A DNA stretch of 64,000 nt, from positions 1 through 64,000 of the forward strand of contig JALOQF010000001.1 in assembly GCA_025459425.1 (NCBI GenBank), in the 5' to 3' direction. Below are positions 15,830 to 23,305 of the stretch, one piece after another. Position numbers and translations under genes: made by a program. Source of the DNA: Myxococcaceae bacterium (GTDB lineage: Bacteria; Myxococcota; Myxococcia; Myxococcales; Myxococcaceae). A model generated the notes under the pieces. It was given only the letters and a program-made list of their open reading frames with translations. It was not told the DNA's origin and ran no database searches. How positions within the stretch are numbered: position 1 is the first letter of the stretch; each line of letters starts with the position of its first letter.

Positions 15830-15988
15830 ATGATCAACATTCTCTGGGCCCTCGCGGCCGTCTTCGTCGTGATGTGGATCCTCGGCATGTCCCTGAGCTT
15901 CACGGCCGGGGGCTTGATCCACCTGTTGCTCGTCCTCGCCGTCATCTCGGTGCTCGTGCGGCTCATCGTGGGCCGCCCTGTCGCCTGA
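15830..15988 (+). CDS. 52-residue lmo0937-family-like membrane protein
   Basis: A two-helix hydrophobic protein, MINILWALAAVFVVMWILGM then GGLIHLLLVLAVISVLVRLI, ending VGRPVA. It is a paralogue of the 52-residue protein at 12434-12592, with the same length, helix positions and LIHLLLVLA core. The ribosome-binding site AAGGAAGG is strong. It is cotranscribed with the helical protein 38 nt downstream, repeating the pairing of tiny membrane protein plus Ala-rich helical protein seen at 12144-12592. Function unknown; sigma-54 stress target by position. Confidence 0.8.
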   Translation: MINILWALAAVFVVMWILGMSLSFTAGGLIHLLLVLAVISVLVRLIVGRPVA

Positions 15989-16026
15989 CCGAACTCACCT
16001 GTCGAACCACGAAAGGAAGGAAGCCC

Positions 16027-16344
16027 ATGAGTGAACCGAAGACCGTGACCCAGAAGGTCGTCGAAGTGGCCCATCGAACGCAGGAGGCCGCGCAGAAGGC
16101 GGGCCACGACGTCAGCGAGGCGGTGACGAAGGTGCTCAACAAGGCCGAAGCGGCCCTGAAGCCCGCTGGCGCCGCGACCACCGCAGCGAAGGCGAAGAAC
16201 GCCGTCGAAGAGACGACCGAGGAAGCAGCGCACGCCGTCACCGAGACGGCCACGAAGACGGGGCACGCGGTCAGCGAGGCGGTCGAGCAGGCGAAGACGA
16301 ACGCCGAGGCCGCGACGAAGGCAGTCACGGCGCCGAAGAAGTAG
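16027..16344 (+). CDS. Ala/Thr/Lys-rich helical stress-type protein
   Basis: A 105-residue protein with repeating 11-residue-like helical periods (KVVEVAHRTQEAAQKAGHDV, KTGHAVSEAVEQAKTNAEAA), low in hydrophobic residues. It looks like an LEA-type or apolipoprotein-like amphipathic helix protein. Such proteins protect membranes or proteins under desiccation or osmotic stress; the role here is inferred from composition only. An AAGGAAGG ribosome-binding site precedes the ATG. Second gene of the unit from the promoter at 15777-15792. Confidence 0.65.
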   Translation: MSEPKTVTQKVVEVAHRTQEAAQKAGHDVSEAVTKVLNKAEAALKPAGAATTAAKAKNAVEETTEEAAHAVTETATKTGHAVSEAVEQAKTNAEAATKAVTAPKK

Positions 16345-16428
16345 CCGCTCACCCCGCACCGTCCGACACTGGCGGCGCCGCTCGAGGCCTGAGGCCGAGA
16401 GGGGCGCCGCCGTCGTCGTTCACGTCGT

Positions 16429-16986
16429 TCAGAAGACGGCGCCGAGGCCGAGCCTGAGGCGTGGGCTCCACACGAAGCCATCACCGGAGTCGTGCACGGC
16501 CCCGCCCACCCCGAGCTGGAACACGAAATGCCCCAACGTGAAGTTGGAACCGACGGCCGCGCCGAAGCCGAAGCCGAAGGGCCGCGTGGGGGCGTCGAGC
16601 CCCGGCGCCAGGTACGCCGCGCTGCTCGACGGGCCGAACCAGAGGCCGCGCGGCGCCGAGCGGATGAGATGAAGCCTGACGCCGAACTCCGGAGCGACGG
16701 CGATGATCCGCCCCCGCACCGGTGGCGCGAAAACCCCCCTGAACGACATCACCGAGAGCCCGAACGAGAGGCCAATGAAGCGGCCGAGGCCACGCTCATA
16801 CTCGAGCGTCACCAGGCCGTTGAAGAGGTCGCCGGGGTTCACGAGGAGCAGGTTCTTCGGCTCCGACGCGCTGGCTCCGCTGGAATCGCGCGACGGCTCC
16901 CCCGGAACTGGTGCGCCCTGGCTTCCTGCAGCGTGGGCTTCGGGCGACCAGGTCGACAGCAACACGCCGGTCATGAGCCCACGCAC
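16429..16986 (-). CDS. Outer-membrane beta-barrel-like protein, paralogue of 2623-3168
   Basis: A 185-residue protein with a short N-terminal hydrophobic segment (MRGLMTGVLLSTWSPEAHAA, probable signal peptide), a Ser/Pro/Gly linker, then a barrel-like domain. That domain shares GDLFNGLVTLEYERGLGRFI, FRGVF, GVRLHLI, GLWFGP and RLRLGLGAVF with the protein at 2623-3168. It ends with Phe, typical of outer-membrane barrels. It lies 26 nt downstream of the cupin gene and is probably its operon partner. Confidence 0.65.
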   Translation of the reverse strand: MRGLMTGVLLSTWSPEAHAAGSQGAPVPGEPSRDSSGASASEPKNLLLVNPGDLFNGLVTLEYERGLGRFIGLSFGLSVMSFRGVFAPPVRGRIIAVAPEFGVRLHLIRSAPRGLWFGPSSSAAYLAPGLDAPTRPFGFGFGAAVGSNFTLGHFVFQLGVGGAVHDSGDGFVWSPRLRLGLGAVF

Positions 16987-17012
16987 GTGGCTCGCATGGT
17001 TCGTGGCCCGGG

Positions 17013-17480
17013 TCAGACGACGGTGGTGGTCGACCCGTTGCCACGAGCCTCCGCCGCCTGGGCATCGGCGCGGGTGCGCTGGACGAGCCCATCGGCGTGC
17101 TGGGGTGGCGCGTACAGCGTGTACAGCTTCAACGGGGTCTTTCCGCCGTTGATGACGTTGTGCCGCACGCCAGCCGGAATCACGGCGGCCATTCCGTCGT
17201 ACACCTCGCGCGCAGCGCCGTTCACCACGATGGTGCCGGTGCCTTCCTCGAAGCGGAAGAACTGGTCGACCTCGTGCACTTCCTCGCCGAGCTGTTCACC
17301 GGGAGGGATGGACATCAACACGAGCTGCACGTGTCTCGCGGTGTGCAGCACCCGGCGAAAGTCCAGGTTCGTCAGGGTTCGCTCTTCGAGGTCGAAGAGG
17401 GCGCCCAGGTGATGCGAGGGCAGGCGTGGTGCGGCCGGGTTCGTCTCGGGCTGTTCTGCGGGTTGGGCGTGCGTCTTCAT
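17013..17480 (-). CDS. Cupin-domain protein
   Basis: A 155-residue single cupin. Motif 1 is IPPGEQLGEEVHEVDQFFRFEEG and motif 2 is DGMAAVIPAGVRHNVIN. The metal-ligand positions show Glu, His and Glu in motif 1 and His in motif 2, so metal binding is plausible. Such proteins are often annotated as mannose-6-phosphate isomerase-like cupins; no substrate can be assigned. The start at 17480 has AAGGTGAG upstream. A perfect hairpin (17503-17525) lies in its leader. Followed by the barrel-like protein gene. Confidence 0.8.
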   Translation of the reverse strand: MKTHAQPAEQPETNPAAPRLPSHHLGALFDLEERTLTNLDFRRVLHTARHVQLVLMSIPPGEQLGEEVHEVDQFFRFEEGTGTIVVNGAAREVYDGMAAVIPAGVRHNVINGGKTPLKLYTLYAPPQHADGLVQRTRADAQAAEARGNGSTTTVV

Positions 17481-17502
17481 CGGGTGCTCACCTTCGAAGG
17501 AA

Positions 17503-17525
17503 ACACCAGCCGGAATGGCTGGTGT
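17503..17525 (-). promoter_or_regulatory. Perfect 9-bp inverted repeat in the leader of the cupin gene
   Basis: ACACCAGCC-GGAAT-GGCTGGTGT: nine paired bases with a 5-nt loop, 23 nt upstream of the cupin start, next to a 10-bp palindrome CCTTCGAAGG (17491-17500). There is no T-run, so an intrinsic terminator is unlikely. It could be an operator or an mRNA leader hairpin. Confidence 0.5.
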
Positions 17526-17565
17526 GCCGGCGACGCGCTCGAGCGCCGCCCGCGTGGCCCGGCGC

Positions 17566-17581
17566 TGCATGGGGTGTTCCC
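17566..17581 (-). promoter_or_regulatory. Possible sigma-54 promoter for the cupin gene
   Basis: The minus strand reads GGGAACACCCCATGCA: GG-N10-GC with TGCA at -12, resembling the P-type ATPase promoter. No good palindrome pair lies at the expected distance upstream, so this is a weaker call. Confidence 0.35.
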
Positions 17582-17717
17582 TCGGGTGCGTGCCACGTGG
17601 ATCACCTTTCGACGTTCGGGCGGGCACGCTGCCGCAGGGCACCTCGTCGTCGGGCCGGTGCCACCGTCGGCACGGCCTCGAAGGCGCCCTGCGGCCGCGT
17701 CGGTCGACGAGCCGACG

Positions 17718-18740
17718 TCAGCGTGGCGCGATTCGGAGCTGATCTTCCACGGCCCGCACGCCCCGCACCGAGCGCGCGACACGGACCAGCGTGAGCTCGT
17801 CCCAGCTCGAGTCCACCGTGCCCGTCAGCTGCACGACGCCGTTCTTGACCGAGGTGGTCACGCCGCTGGCCTCGGGGTGGTCCTTGAGCGCGAGCGCCAG
17901 GTCCTTCGAGATGTCGGTGTCTTTTGCGTCGACCTTCGCCTTCTGCGCCGTCGAGACGACCTCGAGGAGGTTGTCGACGTGCAGCACGCCGTTCACCTTC
18001 GCGGCCTCGGCACCGGCGCTCGCCTTCACGGCCGCCGTGGGCACGATGCCGAAGAGCGTGACGTGGCCGTCGTTGGTGTCGACGCCAATCTCGGTCGAGG
18101 GCACCTCGGTGGCGGTCCACAGGCGCAGCTTCACGCCCGTCGTGGTCGCGAGGTCCTGGGCGCTCGAGCGCGCCACGGTCGCGGAGCCATTCGGAGTCGC
18201 GGTGGTTTCGTCGCCGACGAACTCTCCCGGGTCCGTCACCTCGGTGGCGACGCGCGCGACGCCGGCGACCCGGTCGGCCAGCATGATGGCGCGGAGGTGG
18301 TCGCTCACCGTGCGCGCCTTGCCCGTCAGCAGCACCACGCCCTTGTCGACCGACTTCACCTGAATGCTGCTCTGTTCGAGCCGCTCGTCCGAGCTGAGCG
18401 CCTTCTCGACGGCCGCGCGCGTCTCCCCGTCGGTGCGCGTGGTCTCCTTGAGCTTCGTGTCGGCCACCACCTGCAGGCGGTTCGTCACCGAGCGCACGCC
18501 GCCCACCGCGCGCGCAGTCTTTTCGGCCAGCGCCCCGTGTTCGCTCGTCGGCACCTTGCCGTAGAGCGTCACGACGCCGTCGGTCGTGTCGACGTGCACG
18601 GCGCCGCTCCGGACGCCCGCGGTGGTCCACAGCGAGAGCTTCGTCCTCGCCGTGAGGAGCCCATCGGGAGGCGCGGCGAGCACCGACGACGCAGCCAGCA
18701 ACGACACCACGACGACGACTCGGGGATTCACAAGACGCAT
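17718..18740 (-). CDS. Periplasmic protein with four BON domains
   Basis: A 340-residue protein with a signal peptide (about residues 1-22, cut near VLAAP) and four BON repeats at about 24-95, 105-170, 195-265 and 270-340. Recognisable pieces are GVVTLYGKVP, GVVLLTGKART, GHVTLFGIVP and GVVQLTGTVDS. BON domains (as in OsmY) bind phospholipid or support envelope integrity under osmotic stress. A sigma-54 promoter at 18898-18913 gives an unusually long leader of about 147 nt. Divergent from the haem-binding gene at 19098. Confidence 0.88.
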   Translation of the reverse strand: MRLVNPRVVVVVSLLAASSVLAAPPDGLLTARTKLSLWTTAGVRSGAVHVDTTDGVVTLYGKVPTSEHGALAEKTARAVGGVRSVTNRLQVVADTKLKETTRTDGETRAAVEKALSSDERLEQSSIQVKSVDKGVVLLTGKARTVSDHLRAIMLADRVAGVARVATEVTDPGEFVGDETTATPNGSATVARSSAQDLATTTGVKLRLWTATEVPSTEIGVDTNDGHVTLFGIVPTAAVKASAGAEAAKVNGVLHVDNLLEVVSTAQKAKVDAKDTDISKDLALALKDHPEASGVTTSVKNGVVQLTGTVDSSWDELTLVRVARSVRGVRAVEDQLRIAPR

Positions 18741-18897
18741 GGCACAGCTCCAGGTGAGAGAGGACGGCGAGACTGCGCTGCACCGGCTGGTGCAGGTGAA
18801 GGGTGCGGGGCGTTGGTCGCTGCTGCTGGCGCGGGCGGGACCGGCGCTGAGCCGGCTCGCTCGAATCGAGGGCGCGCTCCGTCAGGCCCACGACGGC

Positions 18898-18913
18898 AGC
18901 AAGCGCCTTGCCA
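18898..18913 (-). promoter_or_regulatory. Predicted sigma-54 promoter, leftward
   Basis: The minus strand reads TGGCAAGGCGCTTGCT, the best match in the window: it differs from TGGCACGRNNNTTGCW only at the C of CAC. Divergent to 19032-19047 across a shared palindrome pair. Confidence 0.85.
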
Positions 18914-18954
18914 ACGAGGGGCCGCCCGAACGCCCGACGTCTCGCGACGTGGGT

Positions 18955-18991
18955 CGATCGTTTTCGATGGAGCGCCTCGTCACTTCGATGG
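18955..18991. promoter_or_regulatory. Pair of palindromic activator sites
   Basis: CGATCGTTTTCGATGG (18955-18970; same half-sites but a 4-nt spacer) and TCGTCACTTCGATGG (18977-18991; 11 of 12). Centres are about 21 bp apart. About 50 bp to the leftward -24 GG and 49 bp to the rightward one, almost symmetric. The 356-bp gap 18741-19097 otherwise holds only the two promoters. Confidence 0.72.
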
Positions 18992-19031
18992 AGCTGCCGA
19001 CGCTTCGCACGGAGCCGTCGGCGCAGCCGCG

Positions 19032-19047
19032 TGGCGCGTCGGCTGCA
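19032..19047 (+). promoter_or_regulatory. Predicted sigma-54 promoter
   Basis: TGGCGCGTCGGCTGCA: TGGC at -24 and CTGCA at -12 with correct spacing. Expected start near 19058, leader about 40 nt with GAAAGGTGGAAG before the ATG at 19098. Confidence 0.75.
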
Positions 19048-19097
19048 AGAGGACGCGTGAAGCGTCGAGCCAGGCGCCAGCACGAAAGGTGGAAGCC

Positions 19098-19544
19098 ATG
19101 AAGCTCGTCTGGGTGGGGCGCGTCGCGCTGGGGCTCGTGGGGGTGGTGTTGCTGCTGCAGGTAGTGCCCTACGGGCGCGAGCACACCAACCCGCCGGTGA
19201 CGGGAGAGCCGCAGTGGCCACCCGGGGCCCACGCGTTGGCCGAGCGCGCCTGCTTCGACTGCCACAGCAACGAGACGAAGTGGCCGTGGTACTCGTCCAT
19301 CGCGCCGGTGTCGTGGCTGGTCTTTCGAGACACGATGGAGGGCCGGCGCCAGCTCAACTTCTCGGAGTGGGACAAGCCGCAGCGCGAGGCGCGCGAGGCA
19401 GCGAACGAGGTTCGTGAGGGAGAGATGCCGATGGCCCTCTATCTTCCGCTCCACCACGACGCGGTGCTGTCGGCGGCCGAGCGACAGGTGCTCATCGACG
19501 CGCTCGAGACCATCGGGCGCACGGCCGGCTCGACGCCGCGCTGA
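19098..19544 (+). CDS. Haem-binding domain protein (c-type, single CxxCH)
   Basis: A 148-residue protein with an N-terminal membrane anchor or signal (about residues 4-22) and ACFDCHSNETKWPWYSSIAP, the CxxCH plus WPWY signature of the haem-bd domain family often annotated as cytochrome P460 or haem-binding. VSWLVFRDTMEGRRQLNFSEW and the closing MALYLPLHHDAVLSAAER are also family-typical. It is exported and binds one haem c; electron-transfer partners are unknown. Expressed divergently from the BON protein. Confidence 0.85.
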   Translation: MKLVWVGRVALGLVGVVLLLQVVPYGREHTNPPVTGEPQWPPGAHALAERACFDCHSNETKWPWYSSIAPVSWLVFRDTMEGRRQLNFSEWDKPQREAREAANEVREGEMPMALYLPLHHDAVLSAAERQVLIDALETIGRTAGSTPR

Positions 19545-19653
19545 GCCGGTTCGCCCGGGCGGTCGCCGCATGCAGGCATGACGCGCGTCTCGTTCCGCAG
19601 CTTCGCCTTCAGCGCGGCGTGTCGGGTTCTCCCGTGTGCGGCGGCCGCGCCGT

Positions 19654-20178
19654 TCACCGCTCCCGGGCGCGACGCTCGACCTCGCGCGCGAGCTCGGCGT
19701 TCATGGTCGAAAAGCCGGCCTGCGCGCCGGCCATCATCGGCAGACGCTGCATCACCGGCGCCATCACACCCGAGTAGCGCTCCCGGTTGACGAGCTTCGT
19801 CTTCCCATCGGGGAGCCGCTCGAGCTCGAAGTGGTGATGGCCATCGAACACCCGCGGCAGGCCGGTGCGGCCGAGCCACGCGAAGTGCGTCGGCGCGTCG
19901 AGGTGGGTGACCTCGGCGGAGAACTCGTAGGGCTCCGCGCCGTCGGCCGAGAGCTTCAGCGTCACCGACTCGCCCACCGCCACCGCTCCGCCGAGGTGTC
20001 GGAGCTGGTGGTTCCAGCGCGCGTGCCCGGGCAGGTCGACGACGACGGCCCAGACGGCCTCGGGCGGGGCGTCGATGATGACGTCGGCGCGCACCTGGAA
20101 CGACGCGAAGCTGGCGGCCCCGAGGCCGAGCGCCAACGCCGCGGCGACCCCGAGGACCCCCCGCTTCGCCCGACTCAT
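19654..20178 (-). CDS. SRPBCC (polyketide cyclase-like) family protein with N-terminal membrane segment
   Basis: A 174-residue protein with an N-terminal hydrophobic segment (about residues 6-26) and a START-like fold: VIIDAPPEAVWAVVVDLPGHARWN, VTLKLSADG, HFAWLGRTGLPRVFDGHHHFELE and ERYSGVMAPVM. The fold binds hydrophobic ligands. It overlaps the NmrA-like gene by 4 bp (ATGA), so the two are coupled and probably act together under the divergent LysR regulator. Confidence 0.8.
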   Translation of the reverse strand: MSRAKRGVLGVAAALALGLGAASFASFQVRADVIIDAPPEAVWAVVVDLPGHARWNHQLRHLGGAVAVGESVTLKLSADGAEPYEFSAEVTHLDAPTHFAWLGRTGLPRVFDGHHHFELERLPDGKTKLVNRERYSGVMAPVMQRLPMMAGAQAGFSTMNAELAREVERRARER

Positions 20179-21068
20179 CGCGCCCAACCGGTGCGGCGCA
20201 AGAAGCCCTCGAGCGTCTGGAGCGACGGGTAGAGCGCGCGCAGGCCCGGAATGAAGGCGTTGCCGCCGAGGGAATCGAAGGCCTCCCACATGAGGCCGAA
20301 CTCCTGGCTGTACTGCTTGATGGCGGGAATGGCGCGCTCGTCGGCCGCCGAGGTGACGGGCTTGCCCAGCAGCTTCGAGAAGACGGCCGCCACCTCACCG
20401 GGCGTCAGCGCGTCGCCGGCGAGGTCGAAGGCCGCGCCCAGGTAGTCCTGTGGCCGCTGGAAGGCCAGCGAGGCGAAGGCTCCGATGTCGTCGGTCGCCA
20501 CCAGCTGCAGCCGCTGGTGGGCCCGAATCGGCAGCTCGACGCGGCCCTCGCGCGCCTTGGCGCCGAAGTCCATCATCGGCGAGTTGAAGTTCTCCATGAA
20601 GAAGGCCGGCCGCAGCACGGTGGCGGGCAGCTTCGAGTCGAAGAGATATCGTTCGACCTCCTGCTTCGAGCGCGAGTGCGGCACCGCGCTGGGCCACGCG
20701 TAGGCCTGGCCCGCCGACGAGAAGACGACGTGCTTGACGCCGGCTGCCTTCGCCGCGTCGACGAGGTTCTTGCCCTGGCGCACCTCACCGTCGGCGCCCA
20801 CCGGCTTGCCCTGGGCCATGCCGTCCCAGAAGTTGGTGACGCCGAAGACGCCGGTGGCGCCGGCGAAGGCGCGCTCGAGCGAGGCGCGGTCCATCAGGTC
20901 GGCCGACACCACCTCGACCCCCTGCGCCGCCAGGGCCTTCGCGGCGGGCTTCGAGACGTCGCGGGTGATGGCCCGAACGTGGAACTGGCGGGGCAGGTGG
21001 CGAATGACGGCGCTGCCCTGCTGGCCGGTGGCTCCGGTGACGACGATGACGGGACGGTTCGTTTCCAT
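20175..21068 (-). CDS. NmrA/HSCARG-like NAD(P)-binding protein
   Basis: A 297-residue atypical short-chain dehydrogenase. The Rossmann glycine motif is VTGATGQQGSAVIRHL (about residues 11-26), then FGVTNFWD and a C-terminal NmrA region with DDIGAFASLAF. The catalytic YxxxK is replaced by HSRSKQEVE, so it may sense NADP(H) or protein partners rather than reduce a substrate. GAGGAG ribosome-binding site. Divergent from the LysR gene at 21167, a common arrangement for regulator and target. Confidence 0.85.
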   Translation of the reverse strand: METNRPVIVVTGATGQQGSAVIRHLPRQFHVRAITRDVSKPAAKALAAQGVEVVSADLMDRASLERAFAGATGVFGVTNFWDGMAQGKPVGADGEVRQGKNLVDAAKAAGVKHVVFSSAGQAYAWPSAVPHSRSKQEVERYLFDSKLPATVLRPAFFMENFNSPMMDFGAKAREGRVELPIRAHQRLQLVATDDIGAFASLAFQRPQDYLGAAFDLAGDALTPGEVAAVFSKLLGKPVTSAADERAIPAIKQYSQEFGLMWEAFDSLGGNAFIPGLRALYPSLQTLEGFLRRTGWAR

Positions 21069-21139
21069 GGTGGCTCCTCTGGGGGTGAGAGACGCCGCAG
21101 GTGTACCGAGGGCGTGCGTGTGCAACAATCACTGCGTCT

Positions 21140-21154
21140 GCAACGTATCGTTGC
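21140..21154. promoter_or_regulatory. Palindromic operator between NmrA-like and LysR genes
   Basis: GCAACGTATCGTTGC is a perfect 15-bp palindrome in a locally A/T-richer intergenic segment, with a further TGCAAC half-site at 21121-21126. Position and symmetry fit a LysR-type binding site controlling both divergent genes. Confidence 0.6.
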
Positions 21155-21166
21155 GTGAGAGGAACC

Positions 21167-22066
21167 ATGCGTGACTGGAACGAGGTGGCGGTGTTCGAGG
21201 CGGTGGTGCGGCAGGGTGGCTTCACCGCGGCCGCGCAGGCGCTGGGGCTGCAGAAGTCGACGGTGAGCCGCATGGTGGCGCGCCTCGAGGAGCGGCTGGG
21301 CGTGCGGCTGCTCGAGCGCACCAGCCGGCAGGTGTCGGTGACGCCGGCGGGCCGCGCGTACGTCGAGCGCTGCGCCGAGGGGTTGCGGCTGCTCGAGGCC
21401 GCCGAAGGAGACGTCGAGCCGCTCGACGAGCCGGTGGGGACGGTGCGCCTCACGGCGGTGCCGGACTTCGCGCAGCGCTTCCTCGGGCCGCTCGTGGGCG
21501 AGTTCTCGAAGGCCTCCCCGCGGGTGCACGTGGAGTTGGTGCTGACGACCCGAATCGTCGACCTCATCGACGAGCGCGTCGACCTCGCCATCCGCTCCGG
21601 GCCGCTGCCCGACTCGTCGCTGGTGGCGCGGCGGGTGGGCACGGCGCGGCGGTTTCTGGTGGCGAGCCCCGGCTACCTCGCGGCGCACGGAAGGCCGCGC
21701 AGCGTCGACGACCTCTCGCGCCACGCGTGTCTCGGGTACCGGGCGACCGAAGGGGTGGTGGCGTGGCGGCTCTTCACCCGCAAGGGCCCGAAGACGGTGC
21801 GGGTCAAGGCGCGCCTGTCAGCCGACGACTTCGAGGTGCTGCAGGCGTGGGCGCGCGACGGGCTGGGCATCGCCATGTTGCCCGGCTTCGTGTGCGAGGC
21901 GGCCATCGAGGCGGGCGCGCTGGTGCCGGTGCTCGAGCGGGCCCTCGACGACGAGGTGCCGCTGTTCCTGGTGCACCCCTCGGGGCGTCACCTGCCGGCC
22001 CGGGTGCGGGTGCTGCGGGACTTCCTCGTCGAGCGGTTGGCCCACGCAGGAGCCCGGAATCATTGA
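21167..22066 (+). CDS. LysR-family transcriptional regulator
   Basis: A 299-residue regulator. The N-terminal winged helix-turn-helix (residues about 2-60) includes FEAVVRQGGFTAAAQALGLQ and STVSRMVARLEERLGVRLLE. The substrate-binding domain spans about 90-290 with VDLAIRSGPLPDSSLVARRVG. GAGGAACC precedes the ATG. It closely resembles regulators that repress or activate a divergent NmrA-like reductase gene, with the palindrome at 21140-21154 as likely operator. Confidence 0.92.
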   Translation: MRDWNEVAVFEAVVRQGGFTAAAQALGLQKSTVSRMVARLEERLGVRLLERTSRQVSVTPAGRAYVERCAEGLRLLEAAEGDVEPLDEPVGTVRLTAVPDFAQRFLGPLVGEFSKASPRVHVELVLTTRIVDLIDERVDLAIRSGPLPDSSLVARRVGTARRFLVASPGYLAAHGRPRSVDDLSRHACLGYRATEGVVAWRLFTRKGPKTVRVKARLSADDFEVLQAWARDGLGIAMLPGFVCEAAIEAGALVPVLERALDDEVPLFLVHPSGRHLPARVRVLRDFLVERLAHAGARNH

Positions 22067-22116
22067 AGGTCGAGCCGAATGTCAGCCCTCTGGTCTATGA
22101 CGGCCCGAGTCTGATA

Positions 22117-22133
22117 CGAAACAGGTGTTCAGG
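22117..22133 (+). promoter_or_regulatory. Putative LexA box upstream of recA
   Basis: CGAAACAGGTGTTCAGG fits 15 of 17 positions of the Myxococcus-type LexA consensus as I remember it (CTRHAMRYBYGTTCAGS), including all of GTTCAG. It lies 31 nt before the recA start, where a repressor could block transcription. Confidence 0.6.
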
Positions 22134-22163
22134 TCGAACCCGCACGGGAGAGGGACGAAAGAC

Positions 22164-23243
22164 ATGGCGATGAACCAGGAGAAGGAAAAGGCAATCGAGC
22201 TCGCGCTGCAGGCGGTCGAGCGGCAGTTCGGCAAGGGCAGCATCATGCGCCTGGGCAACGACGAGCCCATGGCGAAGGACGTGGCGGCGATTCCGACGGG
22301 CTCGGTGTCGCTCGACATCGCGCTGGGCGTCGGCGGCGTGCCGCGTGGGCGCATCGTCGAAATCTACGGGCCGGAGTCGTCGGGCAAGACGACGCTGTGT
22401 CTGCACATCGTGGCCGAGGCGCAGAAGCGCGGCGGGGTGTGTGGCTACATCGACGCCGAGCACGCGATGGACGTGGGCTACGCGCGCAAGCTGGGCGTGC
22501 GCACCGACGACCTGCTCCTCTCGCAGCCGGACACGGGCGAGCAGGCGCTCGAGATTGCCGAGATGCTGGTGCGCTCCGGGGCCATCGACGTGCTGGTGGT
22601 CGACTCGGTGGCGGCGCTGGTGCCGAAGGCCGAGCTCGAGGGCGAGATGGGCGACGCGCACATGGGCGTGCAGGCGCGGCTCATGAGCCAGGCCTTGCGC
22701 AAGCTGACGGGCACCGTGGCGAAGAGCCAGACGTGCCTCATCTTCATCAACCAGATTCGAATGAAGATTGGCGTGATGTTCGGCAACCCCGAGACGACGA
22801 CGGGCGGCAACGCGCTGAAGTTCTACGCGTCGCAGCGGCTCGACATTCGGCGCATCGGGGCCATCAAGAACGGCGAGGCGGTGGTGGGCAGCCGCACGCG
22901 CGTGAAGGTGGTGAAGAACAAGGTGGCGCCTCCCTTCAAGGAGGTCGAGTTCGACATCATGTACGGCACGGGCATCTCGCGCGAAGGCGACGTCGTCGAC
23001 CTCGCGAGCGAGGCGGGCATCATCGAGAAGTCCGGCTCGTGGTTCAGCTTCAAGGGTGAGCGCATCGGCCAGGGGCGAGAGAACGCGAAGGACTACCTCA
23101 AGGAGCACCCCGAGGTGCTGGCCGACATCGAGCGGCAGGTGCTCGAGAAGAACGGCGTGAAGGCGGCGGCGCCCGCGGTGCAGGCGGTGCCGGACCCGGA
23201 CGAGGCCGAGGAGAAGCGCCCGCGGGTGAAGGCGGTCAAATAA
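22164..23243 (+). CDS. recA: Recombinase RecA
   Basis: A 359-residue RecA. Walker [10 protein letters not shown] (about 69-77), the DAEHAMD segment, [19 protein letters not shown] (Walker B and L1), the L2-region [17 protein letters not shown], and an acidic/basic C-terminal tail. RecA forms the filament that drives homologous recombination, repair and LexA cleavage. MAMNQEKEK was used as start, preceded by GGGAGAGGGACG. A LexA-like box lies just upstream. No recX or lexA follows, unlike many genomes. Confidence 0.98.
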   Translation: MAMNQEKEKAIELALQAVERQFGKGSIMRLGNDEPMAKDVAAIPTGSVSLDIALGVGGVPRGRIVEIYGPESSGKTTLCLHIVAEAQKRGGVCGYIDAEHAMDVGYARKLGVRTDDLLLSQPDTGEQALEIAEMLVRSGAIDVLVVDSVAALVPKAELEGEMGDAHMGVQARLMSQALRKLTGTVAKSQTCLIFINQIRMKIGVMFGNPETTTGGNALKFYASQRLDIRRIGAIKNGEAVVGSRTRVKVVKNKVAPPFKEVEFDIMYGTGISREGDVVDLASEAGIIEKSGSWFSFKGERIGQGRENAKDYLKEHPEVLADIERQVLEKNGVKAAAPAVQAVPDPDEAEEKRPRVKAVK

Positions 23244-23305
23244 GGCCCGCAGCAGCTCGAGCGTGTGTCGTTGAATGTGCGACCCGGTTGCGCGTCTGGG
23301 CCGCC

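Noticed and set aside
17597-17616. Palindrome site for the cupin promoter
   Set aside because: GGATCACCTTTCGACG matches too few positions and is only about 26 bp from the putative -24 element, with no second site 21 bp away.
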